A DNA stretch of 64,000 nt from Branchiostoma floridae (GCF_000003815.2 NC_049989.1:1193705-1257704); one strand, 5' to 3'; shown: positions 29,537 to 41,100, numbered from the stretch's first letter. Program-made: numbers and translations. The notes: generated from the letters alone by a model not told the origin.

Positions 29537-31168
29537 ATGTCGAAGTTGGCTAGATATCAGTCTGTGAAAATCACATTCCTTGAGCTCCACCACCACCAGC
29601 TCAAGGATGTGATAGATTTACTGACCAAACATGGAGTAAAATCCATGGAAATCCAAAGTGTTCAGAGCAAGCCGAACAACGATACGACTGAAGTCACCTT
29701 CACGACCAAGGCGGTTCTGCAGAGGGTAGTGCCGTCTCTGTCGAGTGACCGCTCGATAGACGTGGAGACGTTTGGTACGGGGATCACGGTTGTCACAGCT
29801 CGGGGAATCCCCTTTGAGTTTGAAGATAACTATATCAGGCTGAGACTGAAGGAGTATGGCATGGTACTTGATACAAAGTACCTTACATACGCTAACTTGG
29901 GATTCCCCCATATCTACACGGGGACTCGCCAGTATCGGATGAAAATCCAAAAGCACCTGCCAAACACGGTCAGGCTGGGTAGTGACATCGTGTCGTTTAA
30001 CTATGCGGGGCAGCCGCGTAGCTGTCACCGCTGCGGCAGTACAGCCCACTTCGTGGCGGATTGCCCCGAAACGAAGTGTGGAAAATGTTGGGAGCTAGGG
30101 CATGTGGCGAAGGATTGTAATAACCAGATGAAGTGCTCGGTATGCCTAGAGGCGGGTCATTCCGCAAGGACTTGCCACAAGTCCTTTGCCAGCGTAGTCA
30201 AGCCATCAAGTTCATGGGCTACGCAAGCGAAGCCCGCTCCTGGCACTTCCAATGCAGGTCCTGGCGTCCCTAAGACCAAACTGGTTAGCTCAGTCGATAG
30301 TGAGAGTGAGGAAAGCGGTCAGGAAGACATGCTCGAAGAGGAAACTACTCCTCACAAGTTGGTAGGGGGTCCCACTGCTGCTAACCCAGGTAGTGAAACC
30401 AAGTCCCCTCTTAAGGTAGTAGCCACAGACAAAGCCAGGAAGAGTAAAGGGGATGAGGGCAAGTCTGACGACAAAGTGGAGGAGGAGGTTGCTAAGTCGG
30501 ATGACAAAACCTCTCCCCCCCAGGTGGTAAAGACCCCGGTCAGGGCTGTCACACCACCGTCCGAATCGCCACCGAAAGGTCATGAGGAGGGGTTCTGGGA
30601 TCTGGGCTCCCTCCCTGAGGATGGTGCCAACAAAATGCCAGAAGATGAGGAAGAGGTGGAAGAAATGGAGGTTGACAAGCCCACCACCACCTTTAAGCTG
30701 GCCCTGTCGGCATCGCTTGCCGAAGAATTGAGCAAAAACTTGACCAGTCCTGGCTTCACTATAGGCGAGGGTGAGCACGGTCCCGAGCTTACCATGAACC
30801 TGGACGAGCCCCTCATCATAGACGAAAGTGATAGAGAGGAGAACGCGTCTAAGCGTCCTCATCAGAGTGACCCGAGCGATTCGGACGACTCGGACACCTC
30901 GGGAAAGAACCCTAAAGGGAAACTGACAGGAAAGAAGGTCAAAAAGGACTCCGAGAACACTACAAAATTCGGGTCCCAAATTGACTTGTTTGCCTCATCC
31001 GGGGAGACTCAGTCTAAGGAGCCCCCAAACAGCTCCAAAGCGAAAAAGTCAGGCCTGATGGGAGGTGCCATCAAAGGTGCTGGAAACAAAGGTGGTGGCA
31101 ACAAAAATGCTGGAAACAAAGGTGCTGGAAACAAGGGTGGTAAGACTAGCAATGTCAAGCCACGCTAA
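29537..31168 (+). CDS. A3 ORF1: CCHC zinc-knuckle protein
   Basis: 543 residues, one more than A1 and A2 because of a CAT insertion giving PKGHEEGFW. Three CCHC knuckles are intact. The C-terminal Gly-Asn-Lys array has one variant unit (NKNAGNK). Stop and the downstream ORF2 ATG are arranged as in the other A copies. Confidence 0.93.
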   Translation: MSKLARYQSVKITFLELHHHQLKDVIDLLTKHGVKSMEIQSVQSKPNNDTTEVTFTTKAVLQRVVPSLSSDRSIDVETFGTGITVVTARGIPFEFEDNYIRLRLKEYGMVLDTKYLTYANLGFPHIYTGTRQYRMKIQKHLPNTVRLGSDIVSFNYAGQPRSCHRCGSTAHFVADCPETKCGKCWELGHVAKDCNNQMKCSVCLEAGHSARTCHKSFASVVKPSSSWATQAKPAPGTSNAGPGVPKTKLVSSVDSESEESGQEDMLEEETTPHKLVGGPTAANPGSETKSPLKVVATDKARKSKGDEGKSDDKVEEEVAKSDDKTSPPQVVKTPVRAVTPPSESPPKGHEEGFWDLGSLPEDGANKMPEDEEEVEEMEVDKPTTTFKLALSASLAEELSKNLTSPGFTIGEGEHGPELTMNLDEPLIIDESDREENASKRPHQSDPSDSDDSDTSGKNPKGKLTGKKVKKDSENTTKFGSQIDLFASSGETQSKEPPNSSKAKKSGLMGGAIKGAGNKGGGNKNAGNKGAGNKGGKTSNVKPR

Positions 31169-31189
31169 GACCCCTTGACCGACCTAAAA

Positions 31190-34100
31190 ATGACGGACCT
31201 AAACATAGTGTCACTCAACGTGAATGGAATGAAGGATAGGGATAAACGCCAGGCAGTCTTTGATTTTTGTCGGACAAGGAAAGTTGACGTTGCCTGTCTT
31301 CAGGAGTGTCACGTCTCCTCCTTGGCCGACAAGATGTATTGGTCACGGCAATGGGGGAACAAAGCCATTTGGTCTTTGGGTACTAACTCTGCAAAGGGTG
31401 TAGGGATACTCTTCGGCCCAGGTATTTCAATTGTGGCCCACCGCTCAGACACGGAGGGCCGGGTTGTGTCGGCGCTAGTTAAGTTGGACGATACAAACTA
31501 CAACATTGTTAATATTTATGCCCCAAGTGTCCCTGCACAAAGGGTGGAGTTCTTTGCGGAACTTCATCAATACATGTTCCCGAATGCATCTCTGATTGTT
31601 TGTGGAGACTTTAATTGTGTACTCGACCCTATCCTTGACAGATGCTCTGGGTCGTCTTCTTCTCCCAGAGATAACGTTAGGGATGTGGTAGAGCTCAGGG
31701 GTTTCTGTGAGGATCTTGGTCTGGTCGATGTTTGGAGAGAACAACACGCAAATCAGAGGGAGTTCACATGGAGCTCTAAATCATGTGAAACTCGTTCCAG
31801 ACTGGACAGATTTTATGTGTCAGACCCTGTGCATTGCTCGTCGGAGATAAGAACATTCCCAATGTCTGATCACGACGCAGTATTTTTGTCCGTTACCCAC
31901 ACTCCCAGAGTAGAACGCGGAGCTGGGGTGTGGCGATGTAATACGGAGGTTTTGAAAGATGGCATTTTTATTGAAGAATTCTCTGAAAGATACGAAGAGT
32001 GGCGAGCCCGGAAAGGCAGCCACAAGTGTCTCAGAGATTGGTGGGAGGAGGTGAAAAATAACACCAAAGACCTCCTGATTAGCCACTCGAAACGCAGAGC
32101 TAAGGCAGCAACGTTGATACAGAGAGACCTCGAGAAGAAAATAGATATGCTGAGGTCGTGCCTGAACAATGGTGGGACATGTCCTGTAACGGTTCACGAT
32201 TATCAGACAGCAAAAGAACAACTGAAAAAGTTGTTGTCAGATAAGTTAGCAGGACAACGGGTCCGTAGCAGAATACAGAACTTTGAGAAGGATGAAAAGC
32301 CGACCAGGTTTTTCTTCAGCAAAGAAAGAAAGAGGGGCGAGAAGAAAATGGTCAGAGAGTTGAGGACGGCTGATGGCGAAATAGTTACGTCAAGGGAAGA
32401 AATCTTAGAAACCTTCCATGACTTCTACGCTAACCTCTATAGCGCAGATTCCATAAATAGTGAGGATAAGAATTATTTCCTGGATAACCTAGTTCCCACT
32501 CTCCCCGACACAGACCGGATTCGGCTAGACCAGCCGCTTTCGTTAGAAGAAATGGAACAGGCCGTCAAGGAAATGCAGAATGGGAAAACCCCGGGGTCAG
32601 ATGGTCTCCCCAAAGAGTTCTACACTCAGTTCTGGGCTATTGTTGGGCAAGACTTGCTACAGGTTCTCAATGAAGGTTTAGAAGAGAATCAGTTATCTCC
32701 ATCCCAAAGGGAGGGTGTTATCACACTCCTCGATAAGAAAGGGGACCCTTTGAACCCGGCTAACAAGCGCCCGATTTCGCTACTCAATGTAGATTACAAG
32801 ATCTTGGCCAAAACTTTGGCAAACAGGCTGAAGGTTGCCGTGGGGGAGGTTATCCATACTGACCAATCCTGCGGCATACCGGGAAGATCCCTGGAAGACA
32901 GTCTGTCTCTGCTAAGAGACATAGTGGCGTACACCAACAGCACTAACTCTACCTGTGTGTTGTTGGCCCTAGATCAGGAAAAAGCCTTTGACAGGGTTGA
33001 CCACAGCTACATGGCAGAGGTCCTCGAAAAGTTGGGTTTTGGCCCCAAGTTTCAAAGCTGGATAGGCACCCTGTACAACTCGGTTTCTAGCCGTGTGTTA
33101 GTCAACGGGGACCTGTCCTCCCCGATCCACATCGAACGGGGAGTTAGGCAGGGTTGCCCGCTATCTCCACTGTTGTATGTGCTCTGTATTGAGCCACTGG
33201 CAGCCGCCATCAGAGCAGATCCCCAAATTAGAGGTGTTAAAGTTCCGGGAGGTCAGGAAGTCAAGCTTGTACAATACGCCGACGATAACACCTGCGTCCT
33301 TTCTGACCAACCGTCGATTGATAGAGCCTTCCATACCATACGAAGGTTCGAGTCCGGCACAGGTTCCAAGCTGAACTTTGGAAAGACGGAAGCCGTTTGG
33401 CTAGGCAGGTGGAGAGGCAGGCAAGACAAACCGTATCCGATAGGGCGGTGGACCTCAGACAGCATCATCATACTGGGGTCCCCCATGGGCGGTGAGCGAA
33501 TGGCTGAAGAGGCTTGGCTACAACGTTTTGCCAAGTTCAAGGCTAAGCTGGATCAGTGGAGAAATAGGAAACTGACCTTGATTGGGAAAGTGGTAGTTTG
33601 CAATTCTCTTGCGGCGGCTACGCTGTGGTACACAGCGCCCATATTTCCTTTGCCAAAGTCCATTGAGAAAAAGTTGGAGAAAGAGTTGTTCTCATTTATA
33701 TGGGACAACAAGACAGAACTAGTGGCAAGAAGGACTCTGTACTTGCCGAAGGAGAAGGGGGGCCTAAACTTGGTTTGCATCCCAGTGAAGGCGCAGGCAC
33801 TTCTCCTCAAATCTGTTCGAAAAGCTCTGACTACCCCGGATGCCCCGGCGGCAAAGTTCACCCTATATTGGCTAGGGTTCAGCTTGAGAAGAATAGACCC
33901 GGCTTCGTGGAGCAACAATGCCCCTCACTCAGTGGACCCACCACCGCACTACGCACAAATTGCCAAGATCTTGCAAAAGGTTGAACAGAGCAACATTCAG
34001 GTGGAATGGGCTGCAGTCGCTGTCTCGTCACTGTACTCCTCCCTTCTTGAGGCAGAGGACTTTGTGCCACGTTGCGTTAGGGAGAACCCAAGTTTTGACT

Positions 34101-34663
34101 GGCCAGAGATTTGGCAAGCCATCCTCAATCCCCTTCTCACTAACTGGGAGAGGATGGTTTGTTGGAATATCGCTCACGATGGCTTAGTGACTAACAAGAA
34201 GCTCTATTCTTGGCGGAAGTTTTCTAAGACGCACAAATGCCCGAGACGAGGTTGTGACGAAGTGGAGAGCATCTCCCATGTTTTCTTAGAATGTGCCCAC
34301 GTGTCTGAGATGTGGACATGGCTGGAGTGGCTTATAGCTAGAAAGATCTGTCCGAACTTTGTTATTTCTAACAAGTTTGTGCTTTGGGGCTTAGCTCCAG
34401 ATGGGTCATCTATGAAGACAAGGCGGGTGTTAGGAGCCTTGTCTGCAATCTCTAAGAACCTGATTTGGCGGTCGAGAGGTGATGCAAAACACAACAAGAA
34501 GCATCACTCCTCTGCGGAGTTGGCTCTCCTCCTGAAGGAGACGTTAGCTGAGAGACTGGTTTTTGAGTTCACGCGTCTTGGCCCGGCTGGTTTCTACACC
34601 AACTGGGCTGAGGGCTATTCTTGGGCAGATGTAGATGTCGCACATTTGTCATTAAAGTTCTAG
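31190..34663 (+). CDS. A3 ORF2: APE endonuclease and reverse transcriptase, intact
   Basis: 1,157 residues from ATG, with every motif of A2 ORF2 (LNVNGM, LQECHV, GDFN, SDHD, RQGCPLSP, YADD and the CPRRGC/HVFLEC knuckle) conserved. It differs from A2 by scattered substitutions, mostly conservative or silent, which suggests the frame has stayed under selection until recently. Although the ORF is open, its own 5' UTR is split by the DNA transposon. Confidence 0.94.
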   Translation: MTDLNIVSLNVNGMKDRDKRQAVFDFCRTRKVDVACLQECHVSSLADKMYWSRQWGNKAIWSLGTNSAKGVGILFGPGISIVAHRSDTEGRVVSALVKLDDTNYNIVNIYAPSVPAQRVEFFAELHQYMFPNASLIVCGDFNCVLDPILDRCSGSSSSPRDNVRDVVELRGFCEDLGLVDVWREQHANQREFTWSSKSCETRSRLDRFYVSDPVHCSSEIRTFPMSDHDAVFLSVTHTPRVERGAGVWRCNTEVLKDGIFIEEFSERYEEWRARKGSHKCLRDWWEEVKNNTKDLLISHSKRRAKAATLIQRDLEKKIDMLRSCLNNGGTCPVTVHDYQTAKEQLKKLLSDKLAGQRVRSRIQNFEKDEKPTRFFFSKERKRGEKKMVRELRTADGEIVTSREEILETFHDFYANLYSADSINSEDKNYFLDNLVPTLPDTDRIRLDQPLSLEEMEQAVKEMQNGKTPGSDGLPKEFYTQFWAIVGQDLLQVLNEGLEENQLSPSQREGVITLLDKKGDPLNPANKRPISLLNVDYKILAKTLANRLKVAVGEVIHTDQSCGIPGRSLEDSLSLLRDIVAYTNSTNSTCVLLALDQEKAFDRVDHSYMAEVLEKLGFGPKFQSWIGTLYNSVSSRVLVNGDLSSPIHIERGVRQGCPLSPLLYVLCIEPLAAAIRADPQIRGVKVPGGQEVKLVQYADDNTCVLSDQPSIDRAFHTIRRFESGTGSKLNFGKTEAVWLGRWRGRQDKPYPIGRWTSDSIIILGSPMGGERMAEEAWLQRFAKFKAKLDQWRNRKLTLIGKVVVCNSLAAATLWYTAPIFPLPKSIEKKLEKELFSFIWDNKTELVARRTLYLPKEKGGLNLVCIPVKAQALLLKSVRKALTTPDAPAAKFTLYWLGFSLRRIDPASWSNNAPHSVDPPPHYAQIAKILQKVEQSNIQVEWAAVAVSSLYSSLLEAEDFVPRCVRENPSFDWPEIWQAILNPLLTNWERMVCWNIAHDGLVTNKKLYSWRKFSKTHKCPRRGCDEVESISHVFLECAHVSEMWTWLEWLIARKICPNFVISNKFVLWGLAPDGSSMKTRRVLGALSAISKNLIWRSRGDAKHNKKHHSSAELALLLKETLAERLVFEFTRLGPAGFYTNWAEGYSWADVDVAHLSLKF

Positions 34664-34982
34664 AGGACTTTATTAATTCCCTATATTAGGGACACAGAAA
34701 AAGAGAAAATCCGAGAAAATCCAAAAAAATATAAAATAGAAAACCCAAAAACAGTAGATTAGTGGGGGGGATATGGGAAAGGGGATGGACCAAGAGTGGT
34801 GGGTGGGAGTGAGGTGCTGCGCTATCCGAGTCGATCTGTTTCAGAATTGGTTTGATCTGGGTCCCCGGTGGGGGATGTATCAAGAGATATGTAAGCCGGG
34901 GAGTGTTTATCCTCCCTCGGTATAGACTGGTAATGAACAAAGTAATGCTCGACAAGTATAAACTACTTTTTGTCAAAAGAGT

Positions 34983-35138
34983 ATCTGTTCTTATCAGTTT
35001 AATCTCTGATACATTCCCCATCGGGGAATCTAGATTAAATTGATTTTTGAAAGTTGGTCATGGAATAAGAGCTTGCTCTGTCCTGACCGCGGATCGGCTC
35101 GGTATTGCAGTACCTCCGAGATCGGTCCATCCCCTTAC
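34983..35138 (+). ncRNA. U2: U2 snRNA gene, 3' portion (nt 38-193), after A3
   Basis: 156 nt identical to nt 38-193 of the complete gene, joined to the A3 3' end at the standard junction. Confidence 0.93.
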
Positions 35139-36017
35139 AAATCCAAAAGATTTACGCGGTCAGGACAGAGCAAGCGTTTACCTTATTCCATGACCAACTT
35201 TCAGACATGAAATCAATCTAGATTCCCCGATGGGGAATGTGTACGGACGGAGCGCATATTGAGAAAAGCCTGCAGTTTGTGTGTGTCCGACTTTCCGTAA
35301 CCCTAACCCTATCCCGACTTTCCGTAAGCCTAACCCTAACCCTAACCCTAACCCGGCTTTCCCTAACCTAACCCTTTCCCGACTTTCCATAACCCTAACC
35401 CTAACTCTAACTCTAACTCTAACCCTAACCTTCAGCTGTTCCTTGGAGTGGCCTAGTGGAAAGAGTAGATAGCCATTCCTTTCTTTTCTGTTTCAGACTG
35501 CAGTGCCGGTGCCCCCGGAGGAGAGGAGAGGAAAGAAAGGCCGAGTTGAGCAAGACTGCATTGAAGGTGAGTACCGCTTGTGTTGTGTGTACTTTCTCTC
35601 CGTCGCTAGGGCGGCGTTCGAGAATCGCGTTCCAGTGGCGGAGCGCGGTTCGCGAACACCATTGTCGGGTGGGCCAGGCCGCGGTTGTTGTTGTTGTTGT
35701 TGTTGTATAGGTCTGAAAGTGAAAGTGAGCGGCTGCGTTGTGGCGACGTCACGTGTGTTTTGCCGCAAAACGGGGCCGAGGTGAGAGAGGGTGTCGCGAG
35801 AGGGGCTGCGGTGTGTCGTCTGAAAGTAGTGCGGGTCGCATGTGGTGGCGAAAGGAAGGAAAACGGGGCGGGAATCGCACTGGATCAACAAACAACTGGG
35901 TTAGAGGTGTCGGCTATCCTGCGGCGGCGGAATGGGAAGTCGTTGGCGACTGTTGGTGCTCCACGGGCCGGGGCCGGCCCGCCCCGGGGTGGGCCGCTAG
36001 CGGTCACGGTCATCGTT
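35139..36017 (+). repeat. U2 array intergenic spacer 4
   Basis: As spacer 1, but about 40 bp (the CACACA-rich stretch after the 3' box) are deleted, and the telomere-like block is shorter (CCCTAACCTAACCC). It carries the inverted U2 fragment, exon-like stretch, GTT repeat and promoter block of the intact gene that follows. Confidence 0.9.
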
Positions 36018-36210
36018 ATCGCTTCTCGGCCTTTTGGCTAAGATCAAGTGTAGTATCTGTTCTTATCAGTTTAATCTCTGATACATTCCCCATCGGGGAA
36101 TCTAGATTAAATTGATTTTTGAAAGTTGGTCATGGAATAAGAGCTTGCTCTGTCCTGACCGCGGATCGGCTCGGTATTGCAGTACCTCCGAGATCGGTCC
36201 ATCCCCTTAC
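36018..36210 (+). ncRNA. U2: U2 snRNA gene, complete
   Basis: A 193-bp full-length gene for U2, the spliceosomal RNA that pairs with the intron branch site. It has the 5' stem-loop (CTTCTCGGCCTTTTGGCTAAG), branch-site recognition GTAGTA (nt 33-38), stem-loop IIa region (CCCCATCGGGG), Sm site GATTTTTGA and 3' stem-loops containing TATTGCAGTACCTCC. It is flanked by complete spacers, 1,113 bp before the next unit. This is the only copy in the window that is uninterrupted and without an indel, so it is the best candidate for a functional gene. Confidence 0.96.
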
Positions 36211-37130
36211 AAATCCAAAAGAAGTTGCACGCACACACATGTCACACACATACCGCAATCTCTTTACGCGGTCAGGACAGAGCAAGCGTTTACCTTATTC
36301 CATGACCAACTTTCAGACATGAAATCAATCTAGATTCCCCGATGGGGAATGTGTACGGACGGAGCGCATATTGAGAAAAGCCTGCAGTTTGTGTGTGTCC
36401 GACTTTCCGTAACCCTAACCCTATCCCGACTTTCCGTAAGCCTAACCCTAACCCTAACCCTAACCCGGCTTTCCCTAACCCTAACCCTAACCCTTTCCCG
36501 ACTTTCCATAACCCTAACTCTAACTCTAACTCTAACCCTAACCTTCAGCTGTTCCTTGGAGTGGCCTAGTGGAAAGAGTAGATAGCCATTCCTTTCTTTT
36601 CTGTTTCAGACTGCAGTGCCGGTGCCCCCGGAGGAGAGGAGAGGAAAGAAAGGCCGAGTTGAGCAAGACTGCATTGAAGGTGAGTACCGCTTGTGTTGTG
36701 TGTACTTTCTCTCCGTCGCTAGGGCGGCGTTCGAGAATCGCGTTCCAGTGGCGGAGCGCGGTTCGCGAACACCATTGTCGGGTGGGCCAGGCCGCGGTTG
36801 TTGTTGTTGTTGTTGTTGTATAGGTCTGAAAGTGAAAGTGAGCGGCTGCGTTGTGGCGACGTCACGTGTGTTTTGCCGCAAAACGGGGCCGAGGTGAGAG
36901 AGGGTGTCGCGAGAGGGGCTGCGGTGTGTCGTCTGAAAGTAGTGCGGGTCGCATGTGGTGGCGAAAGGAAGGAAAACGGGGCGGGAATCGCACTGGATCA
37001 ACAAACAACTGGGTTAGAGGTGTCGGCTATCCTGCGGCGGCGGAATGGGAAGTCGTTGGCGACTGTTGGTGCTCCACGGGCCGGGGCCGGCCCGCCCCGG
37101 GGTGGGCCGCTAGCGGTCACGGTCATCGTT
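36211..37130 (+). repeat. U2 array intergenic spacer 5
   Basis: A complete spacer between two uninterrupted U2 genes; it defines the unit as 1,113 bp. The content is as in spacer 1, with the telomere-like block one repeat shorter. Confidence 0.92.
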
Positions 37131-37322
37131 ATCGCTTCTCGGCCTTTTGGCTAAGATCAAGTGTAGTATCTGTTCTTATCAGTTTAATCTCTGATACATT
37201 CCCCATCGGGGAATCTAGATTAAATTGATTTTGAAAGTTGGTCATGGAATAAGAGCTTGCTCTGTCCTGACCGCGGATCGGCTCGGTATTGCAGTACCTC
37301 CGAGATCGGTCCATCCCCTTAC
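37131..37322 (+). ncRNA. U2: U2 snRNA gene, complete but with 1-bp deletion at the Sm site
   Basis: 192 bp, identical to the gene at 36018 except that the T run in the Sm site is one shorter (GATTTTGAAAG instead of GATTTTTGAAAG). The Sm ring assembles on AUUUUUG-type sites, so this change might weaken snRNP assembly; alternatively it is a sequencing error in a homopolymer. Confidence 0.93.
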
Positions 37323-38003
37323 AAATCCAAAAGAAGTTGCACGCACACACATGTCACACACATACCGCAATCTCTTTACGCGGTCAGGACAGAGCAAGCG
37401 TTTACCTTATTCCATGACCAACTTTCAGACATGAAATCAATCTAGATTCCCCGATGGGGAATGTGTACGGACGGAGCGCATATTGAGAAAAGCCTGCAGT
37501 TTGTGTGTGTCCGACTTTCCGTAACCCTAACCCTATCCCGACTTTCCGTAAGCCTAACCCTAACCCTAACCCTAACCCGGCTTTCCCTAACCCTAACCCT
37601 AACCCTTTCCCGACTTTCCATAACCCTAACCCTAACTCTAACTCTAACTCTAACCCTAACCTTCAGCTGTTCCTTGGAGTGGCCTAGTGGAAAGAGTAGA
37701 TAGCCATTCCTTTCTTTTCTGTTTCAGACTGCAGTGCCGGTGCCCCCGGAGGAGAGGAGAGGAAAGAAAGGCCGAGTTGAGCAAGACTGCATTGAAGGTG
37801 AGTACCGCTTGTGTTGTGTGTACTTTCTCTCCGTCGCTAGGGCGGCGTTCGAGAATCGCGTTCCAGTGGCGGAGCGCGGTTCGCGAACACCATTGTCGGG
37901 TGGACCAGGCCGCGGTTGTTGTTGTTGTTGTCTCGTTGCATAGGTCTGAAAAGTGAAAGTGAGCGGCTGCTTTGGGACGACATCACGTGTGTTTTGCCCC
38001 CAA
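37323..38003 (+). repeat. U2 array intergenic spacer 6, cut by assembly gap
   Basis: Matches the spacer until about 37930, then has several differences (TCTCGTTGCATAG, CTTTGGGACGACATCAC) just before the Ns. The mismatches suggest a low-quality contig end. Confidence 0.88.
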
Positions 38004-38103
38004 NNNNNNNNNNNNNNNNNNNNNNNNNNNNNNNNNNNNNNNNNNNNNNNNNNNNNNNNNNNNNNNNNNNNNNNNNNNNNNNNNNNNNNNNNNNNNNNNN
38101 NNN
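38004..38103. other. Assembly gap (100 N)
   Basis: Exactly 100 undetermined bases, a size commonly used for a gap of unknown length. It separates a U2 spacer from the middle of ORF2 of copy B4, so at least one U2 promoter/5' half and about 2.5 kb of B4 are probably missing. Confidence 0.98.
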
Positions 38104-41100
38104 TCGAGATATAATGTAGTTACCGTATATGCCCCCAACATGCCAAGAGATAGAGCTGTTCTCTTTGCCTCTCTGCACGAGTACATGTTTCCAAATGCCA
38201 CCCTCATTATAGCAGGGGACTTTAATTGTGTTTTAGATCCCGCCCTTGACAGACACACCACGTCTTCTGCAAGCTCAGGCCTCAATACACAGGATGTGAT
38301 TGAACTTAGATCCTTGTGCACGGATCTTGGTTTGAAGGACACGTGGAGGGACGAGCACCCAACTCTATTAGAGTACACGTGGCGTTCTCCCTCCAACCAA
38401 ACCAGGACAAGGTTAGATAGAATCTATGTCTCAGATGACCCTTCCACGAAGGCCAGGATAGTCTCTTGTCCGTTCTCTGACCACGATGCAGTGGTTACTG
38501 ATATAGAACCCACCCACCCTGTCCAACAAGGCCGTGGTGTGTGGAAATGTAACGTTAAAACTTTGTCCGACCCCCTCTTTGTCCAAGACTTAGAGGAACA
38601 GTATAGAGGTTGGCAGAACCAAAAGAGTGACCACTCGTCCATGAGAGAGTGGTGGGATGAGGTCAAAGTTAAGATAAGGGACCTGGTGGTGACTCACTCC
38701 AAAAGAAGAGCGAAAGGTGCTAGACTTGTTCAGAAAGGTCTTGAGAAGGAGGTAGACATGCTCAGATCTCGCCTGAATTGCGGAGATTGTAGCACCACCA
38801 CCCTTCGTGAGTATGAGGAGGCAAAGGATAAAGCTAATAAGTGGGTCCGGGATCAGTTGGAGGGACAACGCCTCAGGTCCAGGATCAAACATTTTGAAGA
38901 GGGTGAGAAACCCACTCGCTTCTTCTTCAGAAGCGAAAGGGACGAAGGGAAGAAGAAACTTATTCGTGAGATCAGAAAGAATGATGGAGACATCACTTCT
39001 GAGACTGACGAAATTACGGAAGTTTTTCGTGATTTTTATGCCAAGCTGTTCACGAAAGACCAGTTAGACCCACAAGATAGGGATTACTTCCTTAGTAAAC
39101 TGGAAGAGACCCTTCCCGAAGAAGTATCTGATCAGCTTGAAAGACCAATTTCGGCTGAGGAGTTGTTAACAGCACTCAAAAGTATGGCCAACAGCAAAAC
39201 ACCCGGATCAGATGGATTGCCCAAAGAATTTTACCTGCAATTCTGGGACCTTCTTGGACCAGACATGTTAGAGGTGTTCAAAGAAGGGTTGCAGGATGGT
39301 TTGTTAGCACCATCACAACGTCAAGGAATCATTACCTTGTTGGAGAAAAAGGGGGATCAATTAAATCCCGCCAATAAGCGGCCGATCTCGCTCCTCAATG
39401 TGGACTATAAGATACTGTCCAAGGTGTTAGCGAATAGACTAAAGGCAGTGATTGGGCTGGTAGTCCATACGGACCAGTCGTGTGGTATCCCAGGGCGTTC
39501 CATCTCAGATAGTGTTTGCCTTCTGAGGGATATTGCTGCCTATGTCAATGACAAAGACCTTCCCTGTGTCTTTCTAGCCTTAGATCAGGAGAAGGCTTTT
39601 GATAGAGTAGACCATGACTTTATGGTCAGTATTTTAGAGAGGTTGGGTTTCGGACCCATGTTCAGGCAATACATAGCTACTTTGTATAGCGAGGTATCCA
39701 GCAAGGTGCTGGTCAATGGTAGTCTCTCGTCCTCTATTCCTGTGGAGAGGGGAGTCAGACAAGGCTGTCCATTGTCCCCTCTTCTTTATGTTCTGTGTAT
39801 TGAGCCCTTAGCCGCAGCGATCAGAGCTGACACTCAGATAAAGGGTGTGCATCTGCCCGGAGGTTCTGGGAGAGACACCAAGATTGTGCAATACGCGGAC
39901 GACAATACTGTTGTCCTGACAGACAGTAGGTCCATTGACCGTACTTTCGAATTGATTTCGAAGTACGAATCTGGAACTGGGGCAAAGCTAAACTTGGGAA
40001 AGACAGTGGCGCTGTGGCTGGGGTGCTGGCGAGGACGCCAAGATCAGCCATATCCCATTGGAGGATGGTCTTCGTCTCATCTGAAGATTTTAGGCAGTCC
40101 GGTTGGTAACCAGAACTTGGCCGAAGAGGCATGGTTGCAAAGATTTGCCAAATTCAAGGCAACACTCGAGAAGTGGAAGGATCGCAAACTTACCTTGTTT
40201 GGGAAGGTCTTAGTAATCAACAGTTTGGCGGCTGCCACTCTTTGGTATGTTGCCCCTGTTTATCCGCTGTCTCGTTCAGTTCAAAGAAAGATTGAGAAAC
40301 TGATGTTTGAGTTTCTGTGGGACGGCAAAACAGAGTTGGTGAACAGAAAAACTCTCTACCTCTCCAAGGAAGAGGGTGGTTTGGGACTGGTTTGCATCCC
40401 GCTCAAGGCCAAGGCATTGTTGCTTAAGTCCGTTAAGAAGGCCCTCACTGATCCCGAGGCGCCTACGAGCAGGTATGCCCACTACTGGTTAGGTCTGAGT
40501 CTCAGACAACTGGACCCCGAGTCGTGGAACAACAACATTCCGCACTCCATGGAACGTCCCCCGCACTTTGAGTCGATTTTTGGACACCTCAAAGACTTGG
40601 AGACGAAAGATGTTCAGATTGACTGGAAATCCTGCACCACCAAGTCGTTGTACGATGACCTCCTGAAAGCAGAGAACATTGTCCCTCGATGTGTTCAGAA
40701 TAATCCGACAGTCAGGTGGAAGGATGTGTGGAAGGCCATCCACAATCCCTTGATCCAGAAGTGGGACAGGATGCTTGCCTGGCACGCTGCACACAACTCT
40801 CTGAAGACTAGACAGAAGTTGAAGTCTTGGAGAGGCTTTGTCGACTCTGATGTCTGTCCTAGGAGAGGTTGCAACATGGTGGAAAGTGTAACACATCTCT
40901 TCTGGGAGTGTCCGGTGGTGGCTGAGGTGTGGGAGTGGGTTGAAGGCCTCATTTACAGGAGGATTCTTCCCCAGTTTAATATGCCGGGTGCCTTTGCCGT
41001 CTACAGTTTGGTCTTCCAGTCTATGCCAACTAAGACGAGACTTGTCTTGGAGACATTGGCAGCTATGACCAGGTCTCTGCTTTGGAAGTCACGTTGTGAG

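Larger units (their letters stand above)
15886..34982 (+). mobile_element. Non-LTR retrotransposon A3, split by a DNA transposon in its 5' UTR
   Basis: After removing the nested 12,834-bp transposon and one 9-bp duplication the element is about 6.25 kb, essentially full length. Its first 5' UTR monomer (16177 onward) is left of the transposon; the second monomer (29210 onward), ORF1, ORF2 and the 3' UTR are to the right. Both ORFs are open, but the split 5' UTR probably abolishes normal transcription. Confidence 0.92.
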
